In this document: positions 12,136 through 24,469 of the stretch, piece after piece
Layout of the letters: every line of letters starts with the position of its first letter
How positions within the stretch are numbered: position 1 is the stretch's first letter
Source: Diorhabda sublineata
Lineage: Eukaryota; Arthropoda; Insecta; Coleoptera; Chrysomelidae
Direction: 5' to 3'
Length of the DNA stretch: 64,000 bases
Assembly (NCBI RefSeq): GCF_026230105.1
Contig: NC_079474.1
Location: 37,028,294 to 37,092,293, forward strand
Program-made: the position numbers and the translations under genes
Notes under the pieces: model-generated
Seen by the model: only the letters and a program-made list of their open reading frames with translations
Database searches by the model: none
What the model was told of the DNA's origin: nothing

Positions 12136-12630
12136 GTGATAGTATAAACAGTGTGTTCATTATGAATATCAACAACAGTTGAAGAAATTCCAACTTAGTA
12201 ATGAAGAATGTGAGTTTGGAAAAATTGCTTTCATATGAAAACGTTATAGATTAGATGAACAATATATTTCAGGCCGCTATAAATTAATTATAAATTACAT
12301 AATTTCAATTCTATTGATATTTCCAAGCTATATATCCACATTGAATTACACAAAAGGTTTTGCGGTATAGGATCACAAAGACCTACGAACCGTTTGAGAA
12401 CCAACGTGCCCAGATGGCAAAGAGAGAAAGAATATTAATATATAATACCTTGGCATAAATAAGTGATACAACAGCATTGTCCTCGGACATATTTATAGTT
12501 CATTAGAGCCCATTTGACTTCGTGTGGCCGACACATCTAATTGTATTCGAATAAGATTGTAATAAGATTGTAATAACTACACAGAAAGACATTTTTGCAT
12601 ACAGAATGTCCTCGACTATTCGTATTTCTG

Positions 12631-12691
<61 letters not shown>

Positions 12692-12973
12692 ACCATTTTT
12701 TAATTTTTCAAAACTTTGTTTTATTGAAAGCTAGAGAGATTGGTTCAGGTTTGGAAATGGAAATTGGATCTGAAATAAAATTAATTGAAATTGTACATGT
12801 TCGCAAGCACACGAGTGATTTTTTGAAAACTCTCCAAATTTGGCGATTATAATTGATGTAACTTAACATTTATTTTCAGGTTTAACATAACTAATAAAAC
12901 ATTAGAATATCTAACCATTACAAGATCTATATTATCAAACCAATAATCACTGGTATATATAATTAAAAAATCC
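12136..12973. other. Non-coding stretch containing a (TA)n microsatellite
   Basis: Apart from the (TA)n tract listed separately, I see nothing recognisable here. Confidence 0.45.
12634..12687. repeat. (TA)27 microsatellite
   Basis: There are 54 bases of uninterrupted alternating T and A. The tract also generates the isoleucine-tyrosine run in a chance open frame at 12595-12852. Confidence 0.97.
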
Positions 12974-13040
12974 TGTCCAGAGTCAGTTTCGAACCGGTAC
13001 CAGTAGCAAGCGAATATGAGATCCACTGCATCAATGTGAC
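12974..13040 (-). pseudogene. tRNA-like sequence with box A and box B (tRNA pseudogene or SINE head)
   Basis: On the minus strand, TTGATGCAGTGG fits the internal RNA polymerase III box A, and GGTTCGAAACT, about 30 bases later, fits box B (consensus GGTTCGANTCC). A run of six T follows shortly after the 3' end, as a Pol III terminator would. A CTCATA stretch in the middle could hold a CAU (Met) anticodon. The T-arm pairs only in part and the 5' acceptor strand does not match the 3' strand. The total is about 67 bases, so a working tRNA is unlikely. It is better read as a decayed tRNA or a tRNA-derived SINE head. Confidence 0.4.
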
Positions 13041-16000
13041 TATTCTGAAATTTGGTTAGTATCCACAGAATTGAATTGAATTTTCATTAATTATACTCGT
13101 ATACTGAAATCGTACAGATTTCAAAAATCAGATGAAGAACGAACCAAGATATAGAATATTTCTTTCTAAATAAACTTACATTTATTATTAGATATCACTT
13201 GAAGCTCCATGTTTTTAAAATCTCTATTGATTTTTGTTTAATTCTTTGTTCAATACCAAAAGTCCACTTCCTTCTTCAATCCAACATATTTCGCATGCTA
13301 ATTTTTACTTGGCCAATCGTCGCTACTATCGAAATCTATATTATAAATTATGAGTATAATTCTTATTTAAAGAATATTCAACAGAAATTGCACTTTCCAT
13401 CAATGCGCGAATTTGAAAAACTTGTCTGACAAATGAATTTAAGCTATCATGTTTTGTGTTGATTCTCCATAGAAATGGAATATATGGTTTTGGAATTATA
13501 TAAGTTACTCCAAAGTAAGAGAAAAAAATGAAACTGAAAACTCATATGATGACCACGCCAAGTGCCCTCACATTTAAAAATTCATAATACAGGATCTTTC
13601 ACTTACACTACATGTTCCTTTTTGAACGTTTCTTCCACGCATAACTCAACAAAACAATAATCCTTCGGCCTCTGGCTGAGCGATACCTAGCCCAGGGAAT
13701 CTAATTCCAAGTCACTTTTCTTTTATAACTTTCTCAATGTCCTAGTAGCAAGCAATTAAGTCAGTCCTTTTCGATAAACCTTTTAGAAAACATCAGCATA
13801 TCAACATACTTCTAACTTTCACATTGTGTCATGACACCACCTCCTAGTAAACCCAGGCGAAGCTACGCTGCTCCTATAGATTCGGCACGCGCGACTTCGT
13901 TCAATTTTACGTTTTGTATATATTTTTTGTGTATATTGTTTTACTGGTATATTAGTTTGTATAGTAATATCTGGAAATATATTTAGAGAACGCCCTAACA
14001 AATAGACAGACAATTTGTATTACTGAGAACTGAGCATTCGATAAACTGTTATAAAAACATGAAAATTTATCTGTCACAACATAGTGTTACACTCCATCTG
14101 CTTCAATTATTTTGCAAAAATCTTATTGACGTAGTTTGTTTCGCCTTTTCGTTGTCTGTAATTCCACAGTGATTTTACTTCTGAGGTTGTTTAGCAAACA
14201 GACACAATCACATACTAGCTTAGAATTCCTCTGCTAAAGCGACTTTAAATGTTCTTTGTAGTCTGCTAAATCGCTTGAAAAATTGTGGGATCCACTGTTA
14301 GACTCTATCTCTAGTTTTAACTTCTTATGCATAGAACAATCTCTTGAAGAACTAACAATTAAAATATTTGCTGTCATAGCGATAGACTATATATAGATAT
14401 TTAGAGAAGACATCTAAAGTGGTATCGTCATATCTAACATCTAACGAATAGCATATCATCTTTCTTTGACGCTGGTTAGTTGGAATTGAATTTGGATTCG
14501 TATTAAGAACAATTTATGTGCTGAAGCTCAGATTACGAGTGCTAAGCGAAGATTAACTTGATTTGATGTGTCCCCGTGGGAGTGCCTCTGAACAATATCA
14601 TTGCACCTTGAATATTGAGCATCTCACGTGATGTCCGTCTTCTAGATGTATTTGGCCGTATACCATTGGCGAGTAATCAATAAAATGATCAGCCTTGGTT
14701 GATTTCTACGATATCAATTGCTGTTTTTTCGTTCTGTGGAACAATTCTTGAGTAGTAATATTCATCTAATCTGTCATATTGGACGGCCATTATTTTTTCC
14801 GTCGCCTCATTTATCACCCTGCTTTGTAGAACGGTGTTTAATTTTGATTTTTCATCCTGAACGAAAGACATACTATATACGTTCCAGATAAAAACAAAAA
14901 GATGATAACATTCGAAAGGATTACATTTCTTATTGTTGTTTCCAATATCTTGACAAATGGCTCTGGTACTTCGAGACAAGCTGTATACACGAGGTAAATA
15001 ATTTATTTATAATGACATAATAAATATCGGATTAAGAAGATTTGTGTAGTTCGCTGAATAGCATAAAAGCTGTCCCTTGTCGCGTTTAAGTAATTTAATT
15101 GATTAGTCGTCGGCCGAAAATACTCCTTGTGTGAAAATTCAAATTTATAGGCAGAAAATTAGTGAGGTTAGAGTTGATGTGGTTGATTATTTATTATTCC
15201 GGTTTGAATTATACAAAGTTGAGATGGTAGTTCTCGTATAATGGAAGCACAATTATTATTAATTACGGCTTCAGATAGGTGGGACGTTGAAAGCACCAGA
15301 TGATCGGTTGGAGGATTATCTCCTATATATGTTATTCACAGGTATTATAATAAATATGAAAACGAGAAAGGGCTTGTACTAAAAGAATATTTATTTTACT
15401 TGCTGTAAATTCAAGGATTAAAGGAAAATATTCTTCCCCACAGTAGGGCTTATATTTTTTGATTACACAATAACATGTTTAGAAACAATACTGCCATAGA
15501 TAGTTCAGCTTCTGAAGCTATAGAATTTTAGCAATAATACTGTGAGTCCCAGTATAGAATTTCTTAAGAATTTGGTATTGGGAAATTTGATTTTTGGAAT
15601 GATTATAATATCAAATAGTCAGATTTTAATACCGTTGGGTTTTTTTTGTGTACTTCAATGACGATGAAAGTGTTGAGATTATTATAAGAAACAAAATTGA
15701 AACTGAATAGAAACCATATCAATGATATCTCATACAGTTTAACCATCTTTAAGAAACTAAAAGAGCTCGTTAAGTGTGACCATATCGAGCAATGTTTTCA
15801 GTGAATAATGTATATTTTATAGCACAATATCTACTTATTTCCTGTTGTTATTTTTATGGATTATAAATGAATTTGTCTGATAATTTTGAAAAATATTGTC
15901 GCGAAACTTTTCTTATAAAACAAACAAGTACAATGAACAGTGTCATGTCTGGTTCTCTCCTTCATAAAGATATAGAATTATAAATTTGCTAATTTTTCTA

Positions 16001-16376
16001 AGCAAAGAGTCTACCTTAAGTCAATTTCCGAAAATAGTGGGAGGCTATAAATATCTCAAATCAATTCTGCAAATCTTGAAACAGTTGAATTTTAATTTTT
16101 ACTGATACCATGTGTCCTTCAAAGTATTATTTGTATGTATTCGTATGTATGGATATACAGTTATATATAGGAGAGATCTTAAAAATTCTTGACGATTACG
16201 CATATCATTGTTCTTGTGGACTAGGACGGCTTCCATTTGGAAAACTGAATCCAGATTCCAGACACTATCATACCTACTTTGTTTCTGATCGAATTTTTGA
16301 GAACGATAGAAGAAACTCAAGGTAACCCCACATGTATCGAATCATTCTAATTTTCAAGTAAACAACGCTAGAACAA

Positions 16377-16784
16377 TTAAATAATTTTAACCCCCAATTG
16401 ATATGATAGACAATGCAGTGCCATCTTGTAGCAATGCATATATTGAACATCGATGTATAACAACTCTAGTGGAAGTAACTCTGCTAGAATTGACAGTAGG
16501 AAAACTTTTAGACCACATGAGTCCCACAGCAAAACTAGTAGTTTTTGTGAAAACTTGATCAAATATATTGCTACCCTATTAAGGATTGCGCTACAACTCG
16601 TGACGCTTTTTAGTCCGTTGATATAAGGCTGCGCCAATCCGGGACGAGGATATGTCTGAGTACAAAATACAACTCGTGACAGATTCATCGAGATTATTAC
16701 CTGAAATTCAGTATCTAATCCACTTTGCAAAGCTGGAAAATCAAAAAATGAAAACCTAGAATTTCTAAATCCTTTAAATTTCAT
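16377..16784 (-). other. Unrecognised 135-codon open frame
   Basis: This is the second longest ATG-initiated frame in the window and the longest not explained as an antisense shadow. It starts MKFKGFRNSRFSFFDFP and has a hydrophobic middle (KLLVLLWDSCGLKVFLLSIL) that could be membrane-like. Its codon use is A/T-driven and I recognise no domain. Inside it, a polypyrimidine tract ending in TTTTCCAG at about 16738 and a CAG|GTAATA about 32 bases downstream look like splice signals, but this may be coincidence. I treat it as probably non-coding. Confidence 0.15.
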
Positions 16785-16992
16785 TTTAATATTAGGTAGA
16801 TACTAAACAATATACAATAGAAAAAAAATTTTCGAAATTTACGTATAAGTTGTAATTTGTAAAATTCCATATAACATGATAATGCACACTTGCAATTTGC
16901 TAAAATTCTACCCCCAATATTGCCATCACCCTCAGGTTAGATTAGGTTGTATAATCTTCCGTCACGAGTTGTCTAGTCTTCATCACGAGTTG
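16594..16992. repeat. Cluster of four CAACTCGTGAC motifs in two orientations
   Basis: The 11-mer CAACTCGTGAC occurs on the plus strand at 16594-16604 and 16670-16680. Its reverse complement GTCACGAGTTG occurs at 16961-16971, and the 10-base form TCACGAGTTG at 16983-16992. The motif is more GC-rich than its surroundings. The arrangement, two direct and two inverted about 300 bases apart, could be the subterminal repeats of an unrecognised element or binding sites. Confidence 0.6.
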
Positions 16993-18596
16993 GCGCACGC
17001 CGTTATTAACTTCTCCTTATTGCAAAAGATAGATCAGCAAAGAAAATCAAAAAACCAAGAAAATACGTTTCAGAAAAGAAAAGTTGTAGTGTTCATCTTC
17101 TCCAAACACACAAATTGTAGTACAATAGCATATAAAAACAAGAAAAATTAAGATAATGATAAAATTTTTACTCTAACTTTATAAAAAATTTTGTTATTTT
17201 TCCTATTCTCTATTATATCGTATATATAAGTATATTGGCCCTATTCATTTAACTGTATCAAACAGTGGCCATCTCACCCTACTTCACCTTAATTTCATAC
17301 GTTCTATATTATCCTCGGAAAATATTTGTTGTTTATATTTAAATGCAAAGCCGACCATTTCGTTTCAAAGTAATCCGATATGAAGCAGTTTATTGTGAAC
17401 ATGTGATATACTCTCAGGTGAGAAAATTGAAAGATATTGTGAATGAAATTCAAAAGGCAAAAAAAGGAAAGGGAAGAAAGGCAACAGGAGCCGTAAAAGC
17501 AGTGTCCAATATTATTATCAAGATCTATTCACTCAATATCAAGAGGGATATTATCAAAACAGATGACAAATAAACTAGAAGGGTGGGAAGGAAAATATTG
17601 ACAAAAAATTTTAAAGGTGTCAAATTTGATGAAGGTGTCTGCTGAAGAAGAAAAAATACGTTTCCGATCAACCATTACTTACCAAGGTAAGAAAGGAAAC
17701 ACGAGATACACAAATTCCAGAATACCGAGAAGATTGGAAAATTGGATAATAATTGGAAATAGAGGTACATGAGAGAATCAAATGAGCCGACGCGGCTTTT
17801 TTGAAATTGAATAAAATAATAAGAGTGAGATGTAAGAGAAATGCAATTCTACTTAACCTAAAAACTAACTATTTCTGAACGTACCTATATAATTTCCCAT
17901 TTATTGTCTTTTGTTTTTCATATTTCAAATTATCTATAATGCAAGATTAAATAAAGTATGATTGATATTACCTAGTATGGAAGTTGAAGGGTTCAAATTA
18001 ACCCTAATTTGTTCGAATTACAGATAACAACACGTTCACACATAATGAATAGAAAATTTCTTCATCGACTCATATCAACAAAACGTTTGTTGCCCAGCCA
18101 ATCATTAAATGAAATTTAAAATTATAAGGTATAGGCGTAAACGGTGAAAGAAAATGACCCCTCTGTGAATCATTTCGAAATTGGATCACGTATTACCGAA
18201 GCCATTAGCAGTCAGTTTCACACCAGTTAACACGAAGCGAATTAAAGAGGATTGAAAATGCTGTATTTTTCGATCGAGAGGTAAGTTTAAAACGGAAAAT
18301 TCCTATTTGAATCGCGTTGTTCGAATTTGGAAACTCGCCGCTCCAACAACTGTTATAAGCATTATCTTGTGAATAGAAAACGTTTTTTTTAATACTTATC
18401 AATGATTGTTCGTTGTTAATAAATCCAAGATGTATCATTTTTTTAATAAAATCCTTCTGTTTATCATCCTTAGATTTCAAACAAAGTTTTGGAAGTATGA
18501 CTTCTATCGCTGGCAGCGCGATTTTCAGGAATCAAATTCAAAATAAGTACAAACCATAGGCGTTACATTGACTATTACAAAGTAAGACGAAACCCT

Positions 18597-19235
18597 AGAT
18601 AGGGTGAACAATTAATATTAAATTGTAGGCTACCAGTTTTCTAACGGATTTGAAACAAGGTGAGTAAGCTTGAAACACCTTTTGAATTAAATGAATAAAA
18701 CCTAAACAAACAAAGGTCAAATTCCAACTTGCCAGCTGTAGAACAGATTTGAATAGAGCTTACGCTCTAACATGGTAAAAACTGATGGTAAAAACTGAGT
18801 TTATATTTTTTCAAATATCACCATACTGTTCTATTCTATTCGTTCTGTTCCCCAAAGCAATACAAAGTATGAATTTACACAGCAATAAATATACAAAATT
18901 TGCTGAAAATAAAACATAATTATTGAAGATAATTGGTTAATGTTGAGAGCACTAAATGTAGAAAGTAAAGATATATAAAGTTTGAAAAGATATTAGAAAA
19001 AATTTACTAGCGATTATAAAGAATTCTATCATCACAATTTTCTTTGATTTTAACACTTGTAGAGTGCAAACAGAGGACGTTTCAGCAATGAAACTGGAGT
19101 TTTATTGAATTCTTCGATTGGAATGGGAGGCCGATAACTAATTATTCTGTTCTAGAAACTTGCACATTAGAATAAATGAAAAATAAGTGACTTCTATGTT
19201 AAAATTTGTGAACAAAGGTTAATTAAAAATATGTG
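18597..19235 (+). repeat. Unknown interspersed repeat family, copy A (internally deleted)
   Basis: The copy begins with GGTGAACAATTAATATTAAA, shared with copy B near 23126. It then lacks the central few hundred bases, and resumes at CCAACTTGCCAGCTGTAGAA. It shares CTATTCTATTCGTTCTGTTC then CCCCAAA with copy B. Beyond that it shares a tail with TTTTATTGAATT, TGGGAGG(C/T)CGAT and TTAGAATAAAT-like blocks up to about 19235. No coding frame is shared between the copies. Confidence 0.75.
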
Positions 19236-20984
19236 AATAAAACCGCAACAAGCCTAACCAAATTTTTATACGAGAACTCAAGAACAAGAACATTTTTACA
19301 AGATAATAAGAAAACCTACTTCCATTACTATTTGTGCTGGAATCAAGGTGAATATTTGAGGACCCACTATTGTCAACAGTCACGTTGTTTTTAAGAAAAT
19401 AATATTACAAACATAGGATTTGTACTTGATACTAGTAGGACTATTTCTCAACAACCCACGACTTACGTTCACCACACATATTCTGATATGAAGGGGTGGG
19501 TGAAAAAGAATTTACAGGTTTTCAAGTGAAAGGGAAAGTGAATTAGTGCACCTAAAACAAAAAATCGGATTGAATTCACGATCCATTCTACCACTGTGAC
19601 AATTACAAGACAATTACAAGTACGTAGCTGCCGGTATTCTGGACTTGAAATGAGCTTAATCAATTTTTCACGTTCAGATCTAAACAATGTTTGTATATTT
19701 ACATACCACCAGAATGTTAAACTGATGTTGGTAGCAGAAAACATTGATTTTCGTTCTGCAGAAACCAATGTTATAAAGAATACTCTTCATAGTTCGTAGG
19801 TGTGGACAGCCGTGAAACCGTTGCGCACTTAGGCCTTCAGATAGGTCCATCGTGCTTCACAAGAGTACTCTTAAGCGTACTCTTTATAAGATTATATAAA
19901 TTAATTAACAATGTATCCCAATCCTTTCAAAATTTGTTATTGAATGACATCAAAATTATCTCGAAGTGAATATTGTGTTTCTTCTGTATTATTCTGTATT
20001 GGAGTCTGCATTTGAAAATAATTTTTGATGATGATAAACTCACAAGAGTGCAGTTGAGCAATGGGTTTCCAGCGACAAAAAAGTGTTATAATTGGAATTG
20101 GAATAAATATTGTTTGATCCCTCATGTTGTTTCTATATTAGGTTGCTTCATCCGACCACACAATAGAATGCTGGAACTGCGGATCATGCCGACTGCATTC
20201 AAGGTATCACTCGCAAAATTCCAATCTGCGATAGAAATCATCATTGTGAAGTGCGTGGAGGAGACGCCGAAGGTAAACTCGATAGTACATGCGTTTCAGC
20301 ATTCGTCGTGATGAATGATCGGATATTTGAAGCCGCTTTGCAAATTGGTTCGGCTGCTTAGCTAACAACTACTTATATTTTCGTTGTTACAGATACCGAT
20401 AGTACAGAGCGCGGCAAATTGTAAATTCAGAAAACATAGCTTCGAAATCCGTGTTCCTATGCAGATACGACGTAACAAAGAAACTTGAAGCGTTAATTGT
20501 ATCGGTTATTCATTCTGAAAACACGTCAACTCAACGAACTCGTGTTATCATCAGACAGACACAACTGCCTGAAGCACAAACATGCTTCGGTTTAATTTTG
20601 TTCTACAGCTTTGCCACACTTATGAGCGGATTTATGCTGATTTTCTGAGTTCTGACTTATGCAGACCCCTGTATCTATATGTACTAATAAAAGAACTTTT
20701 AATTTAGTATTGTTATAAACATGTATTGTTCTTTAGAAAGTTTCACAAATAAATATACAGCATGGTTTACCGAAGGCACGTCACTGATCAAGTACTTTCA
20801 TATTCGATGCTTTGTAATAATTCCACCGTTCTATTGTAATTAGAGGTAAAACAGAGACGCGTTTGTTACTAGATTATTTCAGCAGGTTCGCATTTATAAT
20901 GAAGATGTTGAACTGTCAGTGAAAATAGGATATACCTTAGTTTTTTGTTGATTGCCTGATTATGTGTAGTTATTGTTGAATATT
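19236..20984. other. Non-coding stretch, unassigned
   Basis: I could not assign this 1.7 kb. The part from about 20140 to 20660 is less A/T-rich than its surroundings and has short frames in both directions (for example 19973-20311 plus, 112 codons), but I recognise no family. It may be a decayed element. Confidence 0.35.
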
Positions 20985-21150
20985 ACAAACATCTCGCAAT
21001 AAACGAGTTATATGCTTGTAAAGAAATATGGAAAATGAGACCGCCGGTATAAAAGTGAATGGGGTTTTGATTAACGACATCAGACATGCTAATAATAGCC
21101 GGTAGTTTGAAGGATTTAGAAAGAGTAATGGTGTAATGGGAATCACGAAC
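20985..21150 (+). mobile_element. RTE-like LINE reverse transcriptase scrap
   Basis: The plus strand reads NETAGIKVNGVLINDIRHAN at 21034-21093, then after a frame change AGSLKDLERVMV. This corresponds to the stretch of RTE-type reverse transcriptases reading GIKVNGxxINxIRYADDT followed by a DLQxLLxxV helix. The catalytic YADD is HANN here, so both Asp are lost. Only about 50 codons remain, with a frameshift and a stop. It looks like a very old fragment. Confidence 0.6.
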
Positions 21151-21694
21151 ACAGGAAAAGGTACACTTTTTGAAGAAGACTTATTAGGGAAAGGGAAATA
21201 AGTATAACATATATATAAAAAATAGAATAGAAAAAGTCTGTACTTGTATGAACTTTACAAACATAGAAGAATATTGTAGAAATTACCTTTTAGAAGGTTC
21301 ATCGTCTTGAAATGAGGAATTATTGGAACCGTTGCCAGACAAGAAGAATATCTATAACCAATCTAACTGAGGTAGTTTTCTTCTAGTTTACTGCTCATAT
21401 TTTTTTTTCTTTGAAGAAAATTAGTAATTTCTCAATTTAAAAGCATGAACAACTTAAATAGATTCGAAGCTTCCAATAACCACGTTGGAGGATTGTTCAC
21501 TAAACTAAGGTATCCTTCCGGACAAAACCTTCGTTGATATGTCAAAATCTATTTCTTATAAATTAAGTCTATCTAACATTATTTTTGGTTCGCAAATTTT
21601 GTAATCACTTTGTCATTGGAATTGTCTGTTTAGAATATGAATTGTTTTCAATGTATAGCATGGGAAAAGCTATTGAACGTTCTTCGTTAAATGC
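21151..21694. other. Non-coding stretch
   Basis: Nothing recognisable was seen in this stretch. Confidence 0.45.
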
Positions 21695-22401
21695 ATTTTT
21701 TGACAACGTGTAAATCAGTGTCCGAGGGAAAGTGTGATTCGATCGTGGGTCAGAAAGTTCGAAGACTACTGGTTCGACTCTCAATCAGAAGCCTACGGGA
21801 CGCCCAAGTTAGAGCTTCATTTCAACGTAATCTTGGTCTATCGACTCGCAAGCGATCAGCCGAATTTGTGGTATCCAATGCGTCGCATTTTGTCGAAAGA
21901 TCTGAAATTACAGCCCAATGATTTAATTTTAAGACGAGCTTTTGCTGGAATGATGTTGGAACGCTTTCAGAGTTTCAACAATATTCTGTTTTCCGACGAG
22001 GCTCATTTTGACTTAAATGGGCATGTCAATAGACAGAATTGCCGTTACTGGGCTGCAAAACATCAAAAGCCTCTGCATTAGCCGAAAGCTGATCGAATTC
22101 TGATCGAAAAATAGCCATGTTAAGGGATTTTTTCTTTTCTCAACTGCAAAAATTTGTTGCCTATAATCGTACGACATGGTTTCAACAAGATGGCGCGACA
22201 TGTCATACTTCTAATGCCACTTTGACGATCGTAAAGCAGATGTTTGTTGGGCAACTGATATCTCGCTGAGGTGACATTGCATGGCCTCCTAGAAGTCAGC
22301 ATCTAACACCACCGGATTTTTTTATGTGGGGATTCCTGAAAAGTAGAGTTTTTAATTACTGTTTTTTTAAATTCGCAAAACTTTCTGTCCCACTCTGTAT
22401 A
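21695..22401 (+). mobile_element. DDE_3-type Tc1/mariner-superfamily transposase relic, near full catalytic domain
   Basis: Across three frames the plus strand reads: IRSWVRKFEDYWF (helix-turn-helix region), VRASFQRNLGLSTRKRSAEF, LSKDLKLQPNDL, FNNILFSDEAHFDLNGHVNR, QNCRYWAAKHQKPLH. After a stop it goes on with DFFFSQLQKFVAYN, WFQQDGATCHTSNATLTIV, GQLISR-stop-GDIAWPPRS and LTPPDFFMWGFLKSRVF. These are the N-terminal region and all three catalytic acidic positions (FSDEAHF, FQQDGATCH, PPDFF) of the transposase family with a DUF4817-like N-terminus. The N-terminal third is shortened. There are stops, including CGA to TGA in the ISRRGDI motif. The end CTTTCTGTCCCACTCTGTA at 22381-22399 has the look of the family's terminal repeat next to a TA target site. 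I did not find the matching left end. Confidence 0.82.
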
Positions 22402-22579
22402 ACACTACTCACTTATATAAACATATTAAAGAATCAATTGTCTAATTAATGTTTATAGGCTTAGATAAATAATTGTGAGGAATATTAAGATGATTTCACG
22501 AAATAGGAATTTATGTATGCGATAACTTCCACAACTGATAAAAATCTCTACCAATTTGAAGTGCAATTTGTGAAATTCG

Positions 22580-22990
22580 CCATGGCGATCACTGAAATCG
22601 ATGAACATTTACAATAATCCGTCGCCATCACTTTTCCGGCCGATGAAACCGTCTTTGCCTTTTTTGAAGCAGGTTAATCCTTTGCAGTTGACTGTATTGC
22701 CTGTTCTTTCCTTTGAGTAATACAGTGTTAGTGAGCAAAAGCGGCACCAAAAACATAATTCTTCAGTCAGTACGCAATTGCATTCTTCTGATCTCTCTTA
22801 ATATGACGGTCTTTTAGTAACAGTACTATTTGGTGAACTTTTTTGATGACATCGCTGGTTGTCGTAGTTTTTGATCGTCCCGTTCACTGAAGCTGAGGCA
22901 AATTTGGATTCAGTGGTAAATAATGGTGCAGAGTAGCCGTACGAAGTTTCAAACTCTTTTTTCATTTGCGAAGACGTGATGGTTTTCCAA
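22580..22990 (-). mobile_element. Mariner transposase relic, N-terminal and linker part
   Basis: The minus strand reads MKKEFETSYGYSAPLFTT near 22960, then TTTSDVIKKVHQIVLLLKDR near 22850, and a linker near 22630 reading SKKAKTVSSAGKVMAT in one frame. These follow the mariner order: N-terminal helix-turn-helix, the EIIKKVHxxVLxDRR helix, and the APKKAKTVxSAGKVMAxVFWD linker after the first catalytic Asp. The first-Asp segment itself is not visible and the reading stops after VMAT, so the catalytic core is gone. Multiple frame changes are present. It lies between a plus-strand DDE_3 relic and a copy of the unknown repeat family. Confidence 0.62.
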
Positions 22991-23066
22991 AAAAAAAATA
23001 TTGAAAGACATCTCGATACTCAATTTTTCCACTACACTTTATAACCTTAAATTTCCCGACAGGAGA

Positions 23067-24015
23067 CTCTACTTTATGTGGTATTCGGCTTTAGCGGAAG
23101 TATATAAATAACTGGTACTCAAATGGGGTGAATAATTAATATTAAATTGGATGCAACCAGTTTTTGAAAGAACGAAGTAAAAAATTGATAAAAAAGCAGA
23201 AAAGCTGGAAACACCTTGTGAAGTAAATTAAGAATATAAATTAAACAATATAAAACTATCCCCGAACACGATTAGTCAAATTAATATTGATTCACAATAA
23301 AAATAAAAAAAAGTTACAGCAATAAATAAATTTATTGGAAACATAATAAATTCGCATTAACTGCGTATCCAGAAGAGTAAGACGAACAGAAGCAGTTATA
23401 AATTAAAAACAACTCAGATTTATTTATATATTAAAGATAAGGCCGGGACTTATCTATGTTAATCTGGGATGGGTGCAGCCCTCAACTGGATTCCTAGATT
23501 TTGAAGTGAGTTGAATTATTAGTCTGGTGGCTGGATCCTTAGTGGCTGAAACTCCGAACCTGGCAGCTGTAGAACTGAATATAATGAGGAAGGTAACGGG
23601 AATACAGATGGAAGAAGAAACGACTGGGAAGAACAGATTTTAATAAAAGGAGCTTACGCATACGAGAAAACTGAATTGATATTTTTTTAAATTAAACAAG
23701 CAGGTATCTGTTCTATTCTATTCGTTCTGTTCCCCAAATAAATAGAAAATACGAATTTATATGAAAAGTATCATGCCAAATAGGCTTAAGACAGAAGGAA
23801 TAAAAATAAGAATAGAATAACCACATATTTACTAAAATTTACTTTGATAGATTCGAATCAATTTCGAGGTTTTATTGAATTTGTCGATGTAGTGGGAGGT
23901 CGATTACAAATTCATTTCTTCAAAAACTCGAATGTTAGAATAAATAGATCCGAAGTGACTACTGTGCCACAATACGTGAACAAACGAATATTCAAAGTGT
24001 TACAACTTATATGAT
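23067..24015 (+). repeat. Unknown interspersed repeat family, copy B (most complete)
   Basis: In plus orientation this copy starts near TGTGGTATTCGGC, followed at about 23100 by a TATA-box-like GTATATAAATAACTGGTAC. It then has TAATTAATATTAAATTGGAT and a central block that includes ATTCGCATTAACTGCGT and TATATTAAAGATAAGGCC. A CTATTCTATTCGTTCTGTTC then CCCCAAA block follows at about 23715-23738, and the tail contains GATTCGAATCAATTTCGAGG then TTTTATTGAATT. Three other copies (about 18.6, 27.4 and 41.1 kb) share these blocks in the same order. No open frame is conserved. The TATA-like box near one end suggests a promoter-bearing terminal repeat or the 5' part of a retroelement. I could not find TG...CA ends with a target duplication, so the class is unknown. 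Confidence 0.8.
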
Positions 24016-24469
24016 TTTTAAACAGAAACTGGGCATCCAAAACCGCTGAAAGGAGGGTAGCCATCATCTCAATTATTTAAAATGCTAAGTTAACATTTTT
24101 TTATATAAAACGACAGATAGATGTTTTTAATTGACATGATTAGGGAAAATAGAAAACTTTCATGCGAAATTCTTCTAAATCATTAAGTTTGACAACAACT
24201 TTCACTCTTTACCTGAAGTCCAATATCAACACCATTGAAGTCTTAAAGTGTGGTGTGGTATTCTACACGTAACTATATATGGGTTCCCATTCCTTTAATT
24301 GACCAATAAATGACGTAGTCTCCATTGATTCTATGGTAAGCCAGTTGCCTATTTTATTAAGAGATGTGGACTTAGGTATGGAAATATGGAACTAGACGGT
24401 TGACCTGCACAGTTCTGAAGAAATGGTTTAGTACATTTAGATCTGAGATATCATCATGAAAGAATTAGG

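Larger units (their letters stand above)
13041..18596. other. 5.5 kb mostly unexplained AT-rich DNA
   Basis: No transposon or gene could be assigned. Several short open frames occur (13819-14013 minus, 14689-14979 minus, 17343-17573 plus, 18205-18480 minus), but none matches a known family. The 17343-17573 frame is Lys-rich (QKAKKGKGRKATGAVKAV) but has no recognisable domain. Two items within this stretch are listed separately: the CAACTCGTGAC motif cluster and a 135-codon frame. Confidence 0.4.

Noticed and set aside
12595..12852. 85-codon frame with a long Ile-Tyr run
   Set aside because: The run is created by the (TA)27 microsatellite; no domain is present.
13819..14013. Sequence around TCATGACACCACCTCCTAGT as a possible element terminus
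   Set aside because: No matching second end or repeated copy in the window; a single motif is not enough.
14689..14979. 96-codon minus-strand frame considered as a possible virus-derived or host exon
   Set aside because: No recognisable motif was found on careful reading, and nothing around it supports a gene.
16934..16950. GGTTAGATTAGGTT, resembling the insect telomere repeat TTAGG
   Set aside because: Only about two degenerate units are present and there is no array, so it is not evidence of a telomere or interstitial telomeric repeat.
19973..20311. 112-codon plus-strand frame in a GC-richer patch
   Set aside because: I could not match it to any family in either strand. It may belong to a decayed element but the evidence is insufficient.
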